Assembly: GCF_009727055.1 (NCBI RefSeq)
Contig: NC_052354.1
Location: forward strand, 44,778,077-44,842,076
Direction: 5' to 3'
Source of the DNA: Benincasa hispida
Lineage: Eukaryota; Streptophyta; Magnoliopsida; Cucurbitales; Cucurbitaceae
DNA length: 64,000 bases
The notes under the pieces are model-generated. The model did not search any database, was not told where the DNA came from, and was given only the letters and a program-made list of their open reading frames with translations. Position numbers and translations under genes: made by a program. How positions within the stretch are numbered: the stretch's first letter is position 1; every line of letters begins with the position of its first letter. Shown here one piece after another: positions 22,472-36,483 of the stretch.

Positions 22472-25400
22472 TAGATTATAAAAAGTTGAAACGGTAGACT
22501 ACAATAGAAAAAAAAAAGTAGAAATGAACAAGGGTCTGGTTTGCGACATCAAAACATAAATTTGAAAACAAAAATTCAATAAAAATATAATTGTATTTAA
22601 TGTTTTAAATTTGTGTTTAATAGTAAATCCATAACTTAAATTCCCATTTAAACCTGGTTAGAATGTGTTTGATAATCTACTTACAAACGATAAAATTAAT
22701 TATAGTTACCACTTAATATTAGATCCTATCAAATTTATATTTACTGAATTTAGTAAATTTGAAAAATAATAAAACAAAATCTAAATTATCTACTAATTGA
22801 GTACATAATAATTATGATAAAATAAAGTGAAATAGATTTTTTTTTTAAAAAAAAAGGTGAATTAATAATCATTTTAAAGGTTTGAGTTTAAGAATAATGT
22901 ATTTCAAAAAAGAAATGACAAATATAAGATAGTTTTGCACGAAATAATTTTAATAAGGTAAACAAAGTAATTTATAATTTGAATTCGAGATGAAAACTTT
23001 GGACAGATTTTGGTGTAAGAAACTTGTGTACCACCAATCCACATCTCCTCGTTCTACGTTGGTTATTTTCATGGAACTTTGTATGACATCCTCAATTTTT
23101 GTGTGCAAGAAGAGTGTAGATTTTATAGATATACACCTAAATCGTGAATGTGATATACTATTTGCCTCTAAATTAATCATGTGGCATATCCTGTACTCGT
23201 GGACATGATACATGATTTAAATAGTTTTTAAAATTATTTGACTCGAATAGTTCTATTTGAAGAGAAAAAATAAAATAAGAATTTATGAGATTTTAAAAGG
23301 CAAAAGACCTGATTGTCCATTCAAAGTATATCTTCATCGTTAGATATTGATGTTTCATATTTATGGGTTGAATCACACTCATACATGAGATACATCACTT
23401 CGACCTGAATAATTACAATTTGAGATGTCCACTGGACGACATGGAGCCGAGAATGGCTTCTCTGTCTCCATTCTTACTTCCTATTTCATTCCTCTTGCTA
23501 GATTCCCTACAAAAATTCCTCCCAGAGAACTTGCGTTGATCGGGTTCTTCGCGAAGAATTTGATTTTTTTTCTTTTAAAAAAATCAATTAACTCACTTCT
23601 ATGAAAAAATTTAATTAAATAGTTAAATTTCTCACTAAAATAATTTGTCCCACGTGCACAGTTTGAATTTAAAGAGAAATTACTCTAATTTCATAGTAAA
23701 ATTATCAATCAAGCTATTCATATATATAATCTAAATTTAAATGTTCATTCAAACATATTCATTATCTTGACCATTAAACAACAAAATTTGAAATTTAAAT
23801 TTAATATTTATACAACAATAGTAATAATATAACATTAAATTGTTTTAATAAATAAATAAATAAGAGGCTAACATGATAGGAGGTTAGAATAGGGACGAGG
23901 ACTCATCGAGAATTTTTTCCCCATGCCTAAATGGGAAAATCCTTGACCCATTAGGGGCGGATTCTTGTGGGGCCTCGTCTCCGAAGAAAATATGAACATC
24001 TCTAATTTGGTTGTTTGAAAAGAAGTGTGACTATCTCTTCAAACATAACTCCACTATAATATCATTATTTTTCATGTATATGGTTTACGTCACACCCAAC
24101 ACGTAAAAATATATCATTTCAACCTGAACAATTGTAACTGATAAAAGACATGATTGTCCATTCAAACATGTCTCTCCCAGTTAAATTATAATATTTTCAT
24201 ATTTATGGTCTAGATTACACTCATGTGTAAAAGAATGCATCAGTTCACATGTGTAACTATCTCAACTCATATAGTTGTGGCAAAGATAAAATAGGAATTA
24301 TGAAAATCTTTAAGGTCAAAATAAGGATGTAAAGATTCTCCTTTTAACCACCACATCAATTCACTCGTGCAGATCCATCGATTGTGAGTCAGATCCGCTC
24401 ATCGACGTTGTGATTCATCTTCGCCGCTAGATCCGCTGTCCATTCGTCCAATCCATTGTTCTTCAAGCTCAATCTTAGCTTGGATATGTTCCAATCTTCG
24501 AGCTTCAAGGTGTTGATGATTTGGATTACACTTGTTCGTCTTCAGATGTCATGACTTTGAATTGGACGCATTACTACATTGAAGATTGCTTGAAACAGAA
24601 AGGAAAAAGGGGAAAAAAGGGGCAACATATGTTGGTAACAGAGCCCAATCCAACTTTTGCTGTCGATCAGAGATTCGCAGCCATTCATGGTTGATCAACC
24701 AAATATGTATGAGTGATGAAAATGACAATGACTATAGTCTAAGTGCAAGCATATACTGTCAATGAAGTAATAAACTCAGAGTACTCCAAGTGTTAGATTG
24801 AGTTGGAATTAATGAAGGAATCTTTCAAGAGGCTAAATAATAGTAATCGAACAGGGGCAAACAACGTTCTAGCTTTTCGGGTTCTATGCTAAAAATGATG
24901 CGACCACATCATACTAGGACAGTGAAGTGTGCATGAACAGAAAACTACTCCTATTTGATTTGGTGTTTAGTTTCTTTAGGAGGTCTAAGAAACTACTACC
25001 GAATGTTCCCATGGGTAGGTAAATCTTAGATGTATTCAAGCTTAGATTCTTTATTCTATGGTGTCCCTTATTCCTAAGGTGATTGACCCTCCTATTCCTA
25101 GGCTCTTAATCCCATATTCCTTTGTGAGATCTGATAATACTCTAGCCTTTTCAGTACTAAAGCTCCACTAGATGCTAAATTAAGTGTCCAGTTTAATTTA
25201 CTAATTCTAACATTGATTTTAACAAAGGAAATGCACCATTCAAGTTGATGCAAATGCAGCATTACTTAAGCCATAATAAGCTTAGGGCATCCACATTGTT
25301 GAACTCCTAGGAGAACTTAGCTCATGGTAGATGACGGAATAAACATCTTTATTGAGTCATAAACCAAAACTACAAGTTAACGTTCGAATGAGAAAATTAA

Positions 25401-26553
25401 ACAACTATAATGAACAAATGAAATAGAAATGCTGGAAAGAAAGTTTAATCTCAAGGGGGATCTTTGGGCAAACCCTCAACCTTTAGTCTTTCTCTAGGAA
25501 GATTCCTCTTTTTCAAGGTGGAATCGTGCTTCACCACACGTTTTCACGAGGTGAAGGACCTAGAGCTACTATGCCTTAGAGGAACCTTTGTTTATAAAAC
25601 TATTGACTTGAGAGGTTGAAAATCTGTCTAAAAGACTGTTGGAAAATGATAGGAACGACGAGGAAAACGTGGTGACTTTTGGAGAATGACAAGCTATCTG
25701 AAGTAGATGTCTTCATTTCCTTATATAGTTTTGGTGTCAGTTAGGCATGAATTGAGATAGTGGAAGTCCCCAAAACGATTGAGAATCGCTGAATTTTGTG
25801 CTCAAAAGGTTTACTAGGCGAAATCAGGATTGAAAAATAGCTTATAATAAGAAAGTTGCAACAACTCTTGACTAGTTCAAAATCTGGAAAATTAGGGCAT
25901 GCTAAAATGGTCGCGTGCCAACCGCATCGCTTGGGCATCAAAGCGGATCCCTCCAGAAAACGACCAAAAACCTTCCAAAACCAAATAAAATTAACCTAAA
26001 ATCAACAAATATCCTTTGCAATGCAAATTAAGGCTTCCTGACCTATATAAGAAATTTAAGACTAACTTTCGAGGGAAAACACCTGCAAGAACACATTTTT
26101 CAAGTAAAAATACATACTAAGAGCCTAAAAACATGCATTTCATGGCATGTGTCACATCTCCAAAACTTAAATATTTTCTTATCCCCAAAAAGATACTATA
26201 AAAAACAGTTCCCAAAAGATCAGAACACACATGCTTGGAGTGATGAATGTAAATCTTAAGCAACTTTCAAAAGGGGTCTCCAACTTAAATACCCTGTATA
26301 AGTTCAATCGCCCATGGAATCCTCACAAGAGTTTTGCCCAACCATCAGCTCAACTTCCTATAACTATCCACCTAAACGGACCTTACTCAGATTGAGCTTC
26401 CTAATCATCGAACCCAATGAGATCCAGAACACAGTCTTAACTTTTCCCATTAAACACCTCATAATTTTTTATAGACCCTACCCTACCCAAACTCATGTTT
26501 TGCAAGCCTCTTTTTTAATGCTATATATATATCTATATATTCACAGATCCAAC
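22472..26553. other. Intergenic stretch, no gene recognised
   Basis: Mostly AT-rich to about 24,300, then mixed-composition sequence to 26,550. Points noted: a TTGGTAACAGAGC word at about 24,632, resembling a copia primer site but without an LTR end before it, and several short frames (22,950-23,213, 25,741-25,941, 26,314-26,556) without domains. The right arm carries disrupted versions, so they are not conserved coding frames. Confidence 0.55.
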
Positions 26554-27425
26554 TGAAGGAACTCTATCAAAGAGTATCTCTGAGCGGAAGCAAGATCGTT
26601 CCAAACTCATTGTGACAGAATTACCGCATTCACAAGTCCTAACAGACTAGTTAATGCATTAACAACAAAATTACAGTTCATGCTCTAAACTTTAAACAAC
26701 AAAAGAACGAGATATGTACCAGTTGAAGAACCCTTCTTCGCCTCAAATCTCGTTCTCGTCCAACAAACTGCACCTCTCGCTCTCGCTAAGATCGTCCAAG
26801 CAATCGTCCACCAAATCATCTACCTATGCACAGACTCCTTATGAACTTAACAACAAGGAAGACACCACCATTTGGAACCTTCGGTATTCTCGGAGTGAGA
26901 ATCTAGGAGGCGTGGGCTCTGTTGGATTTGATAGAAGAAAGGAGGAAAAGATGAATGATCAAGCAAGTGGGAGAAATCGGGTGTCTATCGTATAGACGAT
27001 GCTTGATTGTTTAGGTAGAGGTACATGATTGTTTAGTAAAAGGGGCGAGATCATATAGACGATCGTTTAATAAACGCTAAGGCGCGCGATCATGTAGGAA
27101 AAAACGAGGTGATCGTTTAGTAAAAGCTATGTGATCGTTTAGTAAACCGGGCGCGTGTATACGATCATTTAGAAATGTTGAGTTGTCGTGTATGCTCTTG
27201 GTTTGCTATGCGATAGGCAGTATACACTATTCGGTGAGTGAATGTCTGCTCTTTTGCAAAATGATTTTTTTTTTTTCATTTTATCCTTCATTGACGAAAA
27301 CTAAATGCAACCTTCTACCACTATCTCATTCGGTTATGGAGAAAAAGCCGACATAATTATCCTATAAATGTTAAAATTAAAAAATAAATATAATCTTATT
27401 ATATTTATAACCTATGGTTTATGTT
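26554..27425 (-). mobile_element. Copia LTR (CGATCG type), 3' part, minus orientation
   Basis: The end TGAAGGAACTC on the plus strand (minus GAGTTCCTTCA) corresponds to the LTR ends at 6,752 and 8,274. The GGTATTCTCGGAGTGA block near 26,882 and the palindrome array at 26,985-27,235 (GACGATCGTTTA and variants) confirm the family. It runs to about 27,425, where a gag fragment of a different copia type begins. Confidence 0.75.
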
Positions 27426-27429
27426 GAAA

Positions 27430-27957
27430 TTAGGGTTTTTTGCAATGTTCACATGGCTTACTGTTCTGTTTATCTTGTACAGGGTCTGATGTTTTAAAAG
27501 CAGCAGAATCTGTTGGTGTTACAGGTGTACTGTTCATGGCTCTCAACCTATCTTCCTCCAGGCGAACTTTAGAACAGACTTCCATTAGGGATGGTATAGG
27601 TCTGGTCCCCAATATACGACTGCGCACTGTATCAAATTTAGAGTTGAGTTTTGTAAGAAAGTGATACACGCAATCCGTTTCTTCAGACTGATAATGTAAC
27701 ACTCCTCCACACGGACAGTTCCAAATCATCTCACGACACAAATCCATCTCTTGCCACAACAGAGATAGCTTGTTAAAGTAAACAGTAACGTCCATCGTTC
27801 CCTGTTTGTATTCATGGACCTGCTTACGTAGAGTATATAAACGTGAGGCATTCTGTCCCCTGGAGTAGAGTTTCTGGGTTGCCTCCCAAATATCACGGGC
27901 TGTAGCTGTATACAATAAAGGTTTTCCAACCTGAGGTTCCATACTTCCAATCAAAAT
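27430..27957 (-). pseudogene. gag: RE-type copia gag, middle part
   Basis: An open minus-strand frame of 174 residues starting IGSMEPQVGKPLLYTATARD, followed by IWEATQKLYSRGQN, YFNKLSLLWQEMD and LTKLNSKFDTVRSRILG. It ends with CEHCKKP, the first half of a CCHC zinc knuckle (the second half is lost). These are hallmarks of the RE/Retrofit-like copia gag, distinct from the gag at 58,915. The start is cut by the 25-base gap at 27,958. A frameshifted copy lies in the opposite orientation at 28,392-29,093. Gag N-terminal sequence of probably the same element type is at 37,359-37,782, also on the minus strand. Confidence 0.85.
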
Positions 27958-27982
27958 NNNNNNNNNNNNNNNNNNNNNNNNN
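27958..27982. other. Assembly gap of 25 N at the palindrome centre
   Basis: Fixed-size run of N next to the symmetry centre of the inverted repeat. Confidence 0.99.
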
Positions 27983-28391
27983 TTTGGGGTTGCTGTCAGC
28001 CTTCTCCTCTTCAGATCGATGTCTCATCTCACCTAATGTGCACAAAGGACAGATGGAAGAAGTAATGGTATTTTCCAGCCGGGTATGAGCAATCGAATGA
28101 GCAGTTTTTTCGCCGATCACAGATGAAGTTTTGGAGAGGGCAAGTCCTTCAATCATAACCACCAGGACCAAGGAATATAATCCAAGATCAAGTTACCTAA
28201 TTGCAGTTGGCAGATTATCAACATAACGAGTGTTTTCAGCAAGCAGCTTGCTGCTAATGGGGAAGCCCTTGGGATGCGATTCAAGAACCAAACCATACCC
28301 TGAAAAAACTCGGTAATTTCGTTCCCTACTTACCCCTCAAATTTTATGTTTTGGAACTATAGGAAATTCTTCTAAATTATTATAAGGAGAG
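27983..28391. other. Spacer between inverted-repeat arms
   Basis: The minus frame 27,983-28,171 reads ICPLCTLGEMRHRSEEEKAD, which I do not recognise. The remainder to 28,391 has no clear coding content. I could not pair this with either arm. Confidence 0.5.
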
Positions 28392-29093
28392 AAAACTTGA
28401 ATTGGTGATAATTACTTCTCTTGGTCTCAATCTATTAAAATGGCCCTGGAAGGCGTCATAAAATTTGGATATCTGACAGATGAAAATACCAAAAACCAAG
28501 GATCGGTGATCCCCAAAGAGCGAATGTGGAAAGGAGAGGATTCTTTGTTGAAGGTTCGATTTTTTGATTTGGAAGTATGGAACCTAGGTTGGAAACCTTT
28601 ATTGTATTACAGCTACAGCCCGTGATATTTGGGAGGCAACCCAGAAACTCTACTTCCAGGGGAAATGCCTCACGGTTTATATACTCTAGCGTAAGCAGGT
28701 CCATGAATACAAACAGGAACGATGGACGTTACTGGTTTACTTTTAACAAGCTATCCTGTTGTGGCAAGAGAAATGGATTTGTGTCGTGAGAATGATTTGG
28801 AACTGTTCCGTTGTGGAGGAGTGTTACATTATCAGTCTGAAGAAACGGATTGCGTGTTATCACTTTCTTACAAAACTCAACTTCTAATTTGATACAAGTG
28901 CGCAGTCCGTATATTGGGGACCAAGACCTATACCATCCCTAAATGGAAGTCTGTTCTTAAAGTTCGCCTGGAAGGAGATAGGTTTGAGAGCCATGAACAG
29001 TACACCTGTAACGACCAACAGATTCTGCTGCTTTAAAACATCAGACCCTGTACAAGATAAACAAGGAACAAGTAAGCCATGTGAACATTGCAA
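28392..29093 (+). pseudogene. gag: RE-type copia gag, plus copy, frameshifted
   Basis: Frame 28,392-28,625 reads IGDNYFSWSQSIKMALEG, KFGYLTDENTKNQ and ERMWKGEDSLL, the N-terminal domain of RE-like gag. From 28,558 on it repeats the minus gag of 27,430-27,957 as an inverted copy, but with several one- or two-base shifts: after 28,625, near 28,660, near 28,740 and beyond. The zinc-knuckle start (CEHCKK) recurs near 29,081. The density of small insertions and deletions relative to the open left copy suggests either sequencing error or separate decay. Confidence 0.8.
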
Positions 29094-29104
29094 AAAACAC
29101 TAAT

Positions 29105-30001
29105 TTAAAACATAAACCATAGGTTATAATATAATAGATAGATTATATTTATTTTTAATTTTAACATTTATAGGAATAATTATGTCGGCTTTTTCTCCAT
29201 AACCGAATGAAGATAGTGGTAGGAAGGTTGCATTTTAGTTTTCGTCAATGAATGATTAAATGAAAAAAAAAAAATCATTTTGCAAAAGAGCAGACATTCA
29301 CTTCACCGAAATAGTGTATACTGCCTAATCGCATAGCAAACCAAGAGCAATACAACGACAACTCAACATTTCTAAATGATCGTATACACGCGCCGGTTTA
29401 CAAACGATCACATAGCTTTACTAAACGATCACCTCGTTTTTTCCTACATGACGCGCGCGCTTAGCGGTTTAATTAAAACGATTCGTCTATTATGATCTCG
29501 CCCCTTTTACTAAACGCAATCATGTACCTCTACCTAAACAATGCAAGGCATCGTCTATACATAGACACCCGATTCTCCCACTTGCTTGATCATTCATCTT
29601 TTCCTCCTTTCTTTCTATAAATCCAACAGAGCCCACGCCTCCAGATTCTCACTCCGAGAATACCGGAAGGTTCCAAATGGTGGTTTTCCTTGTTGTTAAG
29701 TTTCATAAGGGAGTCTGGTGCATAGGTAGATTGATTTGGTGGACGATTGCTTGGACGATGCTTAGCTGAGAGCGAGAAGGTGGCAGTTTGGTTGGACGAG
29801 ACGAGATTTGAGGCGAAGAAGGGTTCTTCAACTGGGTACATATCTCGTTCTTTTTTTTGTTTAAAGTTTAGAGCATGACTGTAATTTTGTTGTTTAATGC
29901 ATTAACTAGTCTGTTAGATTGTGAATGCGGTTAATTTCTGTCACAATGAGTTTGGAACGATCTGCTTTCGCTCAGAGAACTCTTTGATAAGAGTTCCTTC
30001 A
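29105..30001 (+). mobile_element. Copia LTR (CGATCG type), plus copy in right arm
   Basis: Inverted copy of 26,554-27,425, ending GAGTTCCTTCA at 30,001. CGATCA/CGATCG-type sites at 29,370-29,560 are more degraded than in the left arm, for example by inserted bases. Confidence 0.75.
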
Positions 30002-33000
30002 GTTGGATCTGTGATATATAGATATATATATAGCATTAAAAAAGAGGCCTGGCAAAACATGAGTTTGGTAGGGTAGGGGTCTATTAAAAATTAATGAGGT
30101 TTAATGGGAAAAGTAAGCGTGTTCTGGATCTCATTGGGTTCGATGATTAGGAAGCTCATCTGAGTAAGGTCCGTTAGGTGGATAGTTATAGGAATTGAGC
30201 TGATGGTTTGGGCCAAAACTCTTGTGGGAAATTCCATGGTGATTGAACTTATAGCAGGGTATTTAAGTTGGGAGACCCCTTTTGAAAAGTGCTTAAGAAT
30301 TTACACTTCATCACTCCAAGCATGTGTGTTCTGTCTTTTGGGAACTGTTTTTTATAGTATCTTTCTGGGGATTAAGAAAATATTTAAGGTTTGGAGATGG
30401 TGAACACATGCCATGAAATGCATTTTTTAGGTCTTAGTATGTATTTTTACTTGAAAAAATGTGTTCTTGCAGGTGTTTTCCCTCGAAAGTTATCTTAAAT
30501 TCTTAATAGGTCAAGGAAGGCCTTAAATTTGCATTGCAAAGGATATTTGTTTGATTTTAGGTTAATTTTTATTGTGTTTTGGATAGGTTTTTGGTCGTTT
30601 CTGGAGGGATCCGCTTTGATGCCCAAGCGATGCGGTTGGCAAACGCGACCATTTTAGCATTGCCCTAATTTTTCCAGATTTTGACTAGTCAAGAGTTGTT
30701 TTGCAACTTTCTTATTATAAGGCTTATTTTTCAATCCCTGAATTTCCGCCTAGTAAAACCTTTTGAGGCACAAATTCAGCGATTCTCAATCGTTTGGGCT
30801 TCACTATCTCAATTCTTGCTAACTGACACCAAAACTATATAAGGAAATGAAGACATCTACAATTCAGATAAGCTTGTCATTCCTCCAAAAGTCACCACGT
30901 TTTCCTCGTCGTCCTATCATTTTCCAACAGTCTTTTAGACAGATTTTCAACCTCTTCAAGTCAATAGTTTTTATAAACAAAGGTTCTCTAAGGGCATAGT
31001 AAGCTCTAGGTCCTTCACCTCGTGAAAACGTGTGGTTGAAGCACGATTCCACTTGGAAAAAGAGGAATTCTTTCCCTAGAAAGACTAAAAGGTTGAGGGT
31101 TTTGCCCCAAAGATCCCCCTTGAGATTAAACTTTTCTTCAAGCATTTCTATTTCATTTGTTCATTATTAGTTGTTTAATTTTCTCAATTCGACCTACGTT
31201 AAACGTTTAGTTTTGGGTTTATGACTCAATAAAGGAATGTTTTATTCCGTGTCATCTACCATGAGCTAAGTTTCTCCTTAGGAGTCACAATGTGGATGCC
31301 CTAAGCTTATTTATGGCTTAAGGTAATGCTGCCATTTGGCATCAAACTTGAAATGGTGCATTTCCTTTGTTAAAATCAATGTTAGAATTAAGTAATTAAA
31401 CTGAACACTAATTAGCATCTAGTGGAGCTTTAGTACTGAAAAGGCTAGAGTATTATCAGGATTCCTCACAAAGGAATATGGATTAAGAGCCCTAGGAATA
31501 GGAGGGTCAATCACCTTTAGAATAAGGGACACCATAGAAAAAGGAATCTAAGCTGAATACATCTAGAATTTTACCTAACCCATGGGAACATTCGTAAGTA
31601 GTTTCTTAGACTCCTAAAAACTAACACCAAATCAAATAGGAGTAGTTTTCTGTTCATGAAGCCACACTTCACTGTCCTAAGTAATGATGGGTCGCATCAT
31701 TTTTAAGCATAGAACCCGAAAGCTAGAACCTGTTGTTTGCCCCTGTCGATTTACTAATTATTTAGCCTCTTGAAAGATTCCTTCAATTAATTCCAAACTC
31801 AATTCTAAACACTTTGGAGTACCTGAGTTTATTACTCATTGACAGTAATATGCTTGCAACTTAGGACTATAGTCCATTGTCCATTTTTCATCACTCATAC
31901 ATATTTGGTTGATTCCAACCACATGGAATGGCTTGCGAATCTCCTGATCGACAGCAAAAGTTGGATTTGGGCCCTCTGTTACCAACATATGTTGCCCCTT
32001 TTTTCCCTTTTTCCTTCTGTTTCAAGCAATCTTCAAATGTAGTAATGCCTGTTCCAATTCAAAGTCATGAACATCTGAAGACGAACAAGTGTAATCCAAA
32101 TCAATCAACACCTGAAGCTCGAAAGATTGGAAACATATCCAAGCTTAAGATTGGAGCTTTGAAGACAATGGATTGGACCGAGAGGACAGCGGATCTGCGG
32201 CGAAGATAATCACAACGTCGATGAGCGGATCTGACTCACAATCGATGGATCTGCACGAGTGAATTGATGTTTGGTGGTTAAAAGGAGAATCTTTACATCC
32301 TTTATTTTGACCTTAAAGATTTTCATATTCCTATTTTTATCTTTGCCAAAACTATATGAGTTAGATTAGTTTAACAACATGTGAACTGATGCATCTCTTT
32401 TACACATGAGTGTATCTTAGACCATAAATATGAAAATATTATAATTTAACTTGGGAGAGACATGTTTGAATGGACAATCATGTCTTTTATCAGTTACAAT
32501 TGTTCAGGTTAAATGATATATTTTTTACGTGTTGGGTGTGACAGTAAACCAATAACATGAAAAATAAATGATAATTATAGTGGAGTATGTTTGAAAGAGA
32601 TAGTCCACACTTCTTTTCAAACCACTACCAAATTAGAGAATGTTCATATTTTCTTCGGAGACGAGGCCCCACAAGAATCCGCCCCTAAATGGGTCAGGAT
32701 TTTCCCATTATAGGCAAGGAATGGGGAAAAAATTCTCGATGAAGTCCTCGCCCCTATTTCTAAACCTCCCTAATCATGTTAGCCTCTTATTTATTTATTT
32801 ATTAAAACAATTTAATGTTATATATTAACTATTGTTGTATAAATATTAATTAAATTTAAATTTCAAATTTTGTTGTTTTAATGGTCAAGATTAATGAATA
32901 TGTTTGAATTGAAACATTTAAATTAGATTATATATATGATAGCTTGATTTGATAATTTTACTATGAAATTAGAAGTATTCTCTTTAAATTCAAACTGTCA

Positions 33001-34239
33001 CGTGGACACAATTATTTTTAGTGAGAAATTTAACTATTTAAATTAAATTTTTTCATAGAAGATTGAGTTAATTGATTTTTTTTTAAAAGAAAAAAAATTC
33101 CAAATTCTTCGCGAAGAACACGATCAACGCAAGTTCTTCTAGGAGGAATTTTTGTAGGGAATCTAGCAAGAGGGGAATGAAATAGGAAGTAAGAATATGG
33201 AGACAGAGAACCATTCTCGGCTCCATGTCGTCCAGTGGACATCTCAAATTGTAATTATTCAGGTCGAAGTGGATGTATCTCATGTATGCAAGTTGTGATT
33301 CAACCCATAAATATGAAACATCAATATCTAACGATGAAGATATTACTTTGAATGGACAATCAGGTCTTTGCCTTTTAAAATCTCTAAATTCTTATTTTAT
33401 TTCTCTTTCAAATAGAAACTATTCGAGTCAGATAATTTTAAAAACATTTAAATCAATGTATTCATGTCCACGAGTACAGGATATGCCACATGATAATTTA
33501 GACGGCAAATAAGTATATCACATTCACGATTTAGGTGTATATCTAAAATCTACACTCTTTCTTTGCACACAAAAAATTGAGGATGTCATACAAAGTTCCC
33601 ATGAAAATAACCAACGTAAGAACGAGGAGATGTGGATTGGTTTGGTACACAAGTTTTCTTACAACCAAAAATCCTGTCCAAAGTTTTTCATCTCGAATTC
33701 AAATTATATAAATTACTTTGTTTACCTTATTAAATATTTTTTGTGCAAAAACTATCTTATATTTGTCATTTCTTTTTTTGAAATACATTATTCCTTAAAC
33801 TCCAAACCTTTAAAATATTATTAATTCACCTTTTTTTTATAAAAAAAATCTATTTCACTTTATTTATTATCATAATTTATTATGTTACTCCAACTTAAGT
33901 AGAATATATTAGATTTTTGTTTTATTTATTTTCAAATTTACTAAATCAGTAATATAAATTTGATAGGATCTAAATATTAAGTGGTAAACTATAATTTAAA
34001 TTTTAATCGTTTGTTAAGTAGATTATTCAACCATTCTAACCAGGTTTAAATGGGAATTTTAAGTATGGAATTTTACTATTAAAAACACAAATTTAAAACA
34101 TAAATTTACAATTTATTTTTATTGAATTTTTGTTTTCAAATTTATGTTTTGGATGTCCCAAACCAGACCCCTTTTCATTTCTTATTACTTTTTTTTTTCT
34201 ATTGGTAGGTCTACCGTTTCAACTTTTTATAACTTATAA
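30002..34239. other. Intergenic part of right arm, no gene seen
   Basis: Mirror of 22,472-26,553. It holds no recognisable gene; the short frames differ from those of the left arm. Confidence 0.6.
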
Positions 34240-34589
34240 GGGGAGCATTTGGGAACAAAAAATATTCTAAGGACTATATAATCACCTCTTCTAATAGTAA
34301 TACTATTTTTAATAGTCCCCAATTAAGTTTACCACCAATACTATTTCAAAAACTCTCATTTATTCCTATTTTACCTAATTTGCTACAGGTTCTTACTATT
34401 TACATTCATCATTTTTTTTATTTCTTCGCTACAATGTTTAATTTTCTTTCTCAACTTAAAATAGTATATACCCTAAACACATACTATTATAATCCAACTT
34501 AGAATAATCTACCAACCCAAATACATAATTTAATAATCCAACTATAATAACTAGGACTGTAAATAACCAATTTCCTGCCTCAAACACCC
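34240..34589. mobile_element. Tourist-like MITE, inverted copy
   Basis: Mirror of 22,132-22,468. It starts GGGAGCATTTGGGAAC and ends CTCAAACACCC, is preceded by TAA and followed by A, with small length differences from the left copy. Confidence 0.65.
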
Positions 34590-36483
34590 AACTTTTTTAT
34601 TTTCTCTCTAAAATATTATTCTAAAAAATATGTATACTCTTTCTCACTCTTTTTTTGTCTCCAATATTTCTAAATCTAAATTTATCTTTCTTTAAAGTTT
34701 TGTGCTCTTTCTAAACTTTTTTTTTTCTTTAAAGTTTTTTGGTGTCACTTCGCTAAACTTTTTTTTTATCACTCTACTAAAAGTTTATTGTAAAGTTATT
34801 ATTAATGCCAAAATGCAAAAAGAGAATTTGCATATGAGTGTGGTGCTTACCACTTGCTGAATCTTTAATTAGAGAGTAAAGAATGTGGAGAGTGTAATAG
34901 TTTGGAAAGTAAGTTTCCGTTTATTTTATGTTAGAGATATAATGTTTGTTTTATAGACAAGTTGGAACTTAAGTGTGTTTCAATAAGATTTTAAGAGTCG
35001 CTTAGGATAATTTTAAGACTTATCGAGCTAAAGGGCGTGTCCCTTGTTTTACAATTTGACTAGGGTAGCCAGTCTTGGCATAGGCCGAACTCTTTCTTAA
35101 GCCCCATTTTGGTCTTAGGGAATATGTTTTAGGTCAAGAAATGCATTGGCCATGCTTCGTTAACTATTTTGCTATATTCTCGACCTCGCTTCACCTTTGG
35201 TTGAGTCCATTAACTTGGCTTTAACACAAACTAATCCTCTTTCTCCTATACCTGAAATAAGCTTTGAGGATGATATTTTGGTCCAAACTTTATACTTTTA
35301 TCGACTTTGTTTTGCCTTCCTTTCCTTATTTTTATTTCGGACCCATTTGGTTCCAAAATCACCTTCTCTCTTTTAATATTTTTTCTCATATAAACTTTAT
35401 GTTCTCTCTAACATGCTTTTGGTTTACCACTCGTCACTTTTTTCTCACAATGCAACGTTGTTTTTCCAGTATCTCGATGATTACGTTTGAAAAATAAACA
35501 TTAGTCACATAAAAAAGAAATTCAATTGGAAATCGAAATCGAGTTAAATATTAAAATAATTTTTTAATGAAATGTTTTTTACACAAATAAATTGTTCCAT
35601 GTATATGATAATCATTTTAAAAATTGTGCTAAAAATATGCTTTAAAAAGTGAAGAAGCCCAAAATATTAAACGATTATATTTTCCTAAAAATGACTATAA
35701 CAAAGGTAGTAAATCACTTTATAAAAAATTATTTCTCAAAATCACTTGATTTCTCTTTTCCTAGGAAAAAAAATACTTAGAGGCCATTTGGATCACAAAA
35801 TATTTTTCATGAGTATTAGATATCAGAAATTATATTTGAATGTCTGAGTTTTAATATAATCAATATTTGGATGTAACAAAGATAATTAATGTCTGAAAGT
35901 TAAATATTTTATGTTCAATTCTGATAATTGTATATATTAAACTAAAGTAAATAATTACCTTAATTAATGTAAGAGATCAATTACACATAATATTAATTAA
36001 TTATTATTATGTTAATTATTTTTTTAATTAATAAAATAAAATAAAAAATAAAACTTTTTAATTAAATATAATTAAATATTACTAAAAATAATTTAGTTAA
36101 TTGATTAGTTAGAATATTGACAATTAACATTAATAATTTATATAATAGTTAGATAGCATAAAATATTAATTGATAAGATATTAGTTGAAATTTATTGAGT
36201 CTAAGTTATATATTTATATTTATAATTAATTAAAAATTATAGTAATGAATACTTGAATATTATTTTGTTATTAATTAAAATTAACTATATTTTTACTGTT
36301 TATTTCCACAGACAAAAAATTCACACTTTTGCAAGGTTATAAAAATCCATATAATATGAGTTTAGACGTTTCTCATAGATAATAGTATCTGTAGGTTTTA
36401 AAAAGTAGAAATTCTGTGAAACAAATAGGATATTAAATATCTGTTTGAAATCCCATGGGAAAACCTGTGAAACAAGCTTTAGG
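34590..36483. other. AT-rich part of right arm, no gene seen
   Basis: Mirror of 20,265-22,131, with TTAATTAA-rich sequence at 35,900-36,290. No coding content recognised. Confidence 0.6.

Larger units (their letters stand above)
19447..27957 (+). repeat. Left arm of a giant inverted repeat
   Basis: Reverse complement of 28,558-37,329. I matched paired landmarks throughout: 19,447/37,329, 20,264/36,484, 21,000/35,740, 22,132-22,468/34,240-34,589, 23,200/33,470, 25,741/30,820, 26,554/30,001, 27,430/29,093 and 27,957/28,558. The outer edge lies inside a copia 3' LTR, so the duplication (or error) post-dates that insertion. This arm looks cleaner: its gag frame (27,430-27,954) is open, whereas the right-arm copy is frameshifted. 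Confidence 0.92.

Noticed and set aside
24620..24660. Primer-binding-site-like TTGGTAACAGAGC
   Set aside because: No LTR end in CA precedes it at the right distance and no gag follows, so I treat it as chance or too decayed to call.
31928..32209. 93-codon plus-strand frame in the right arm
   Set aside because: The mirrored left-arm sequence near 24,400-24,700 does not keep it open, and it has no recognisable motif.
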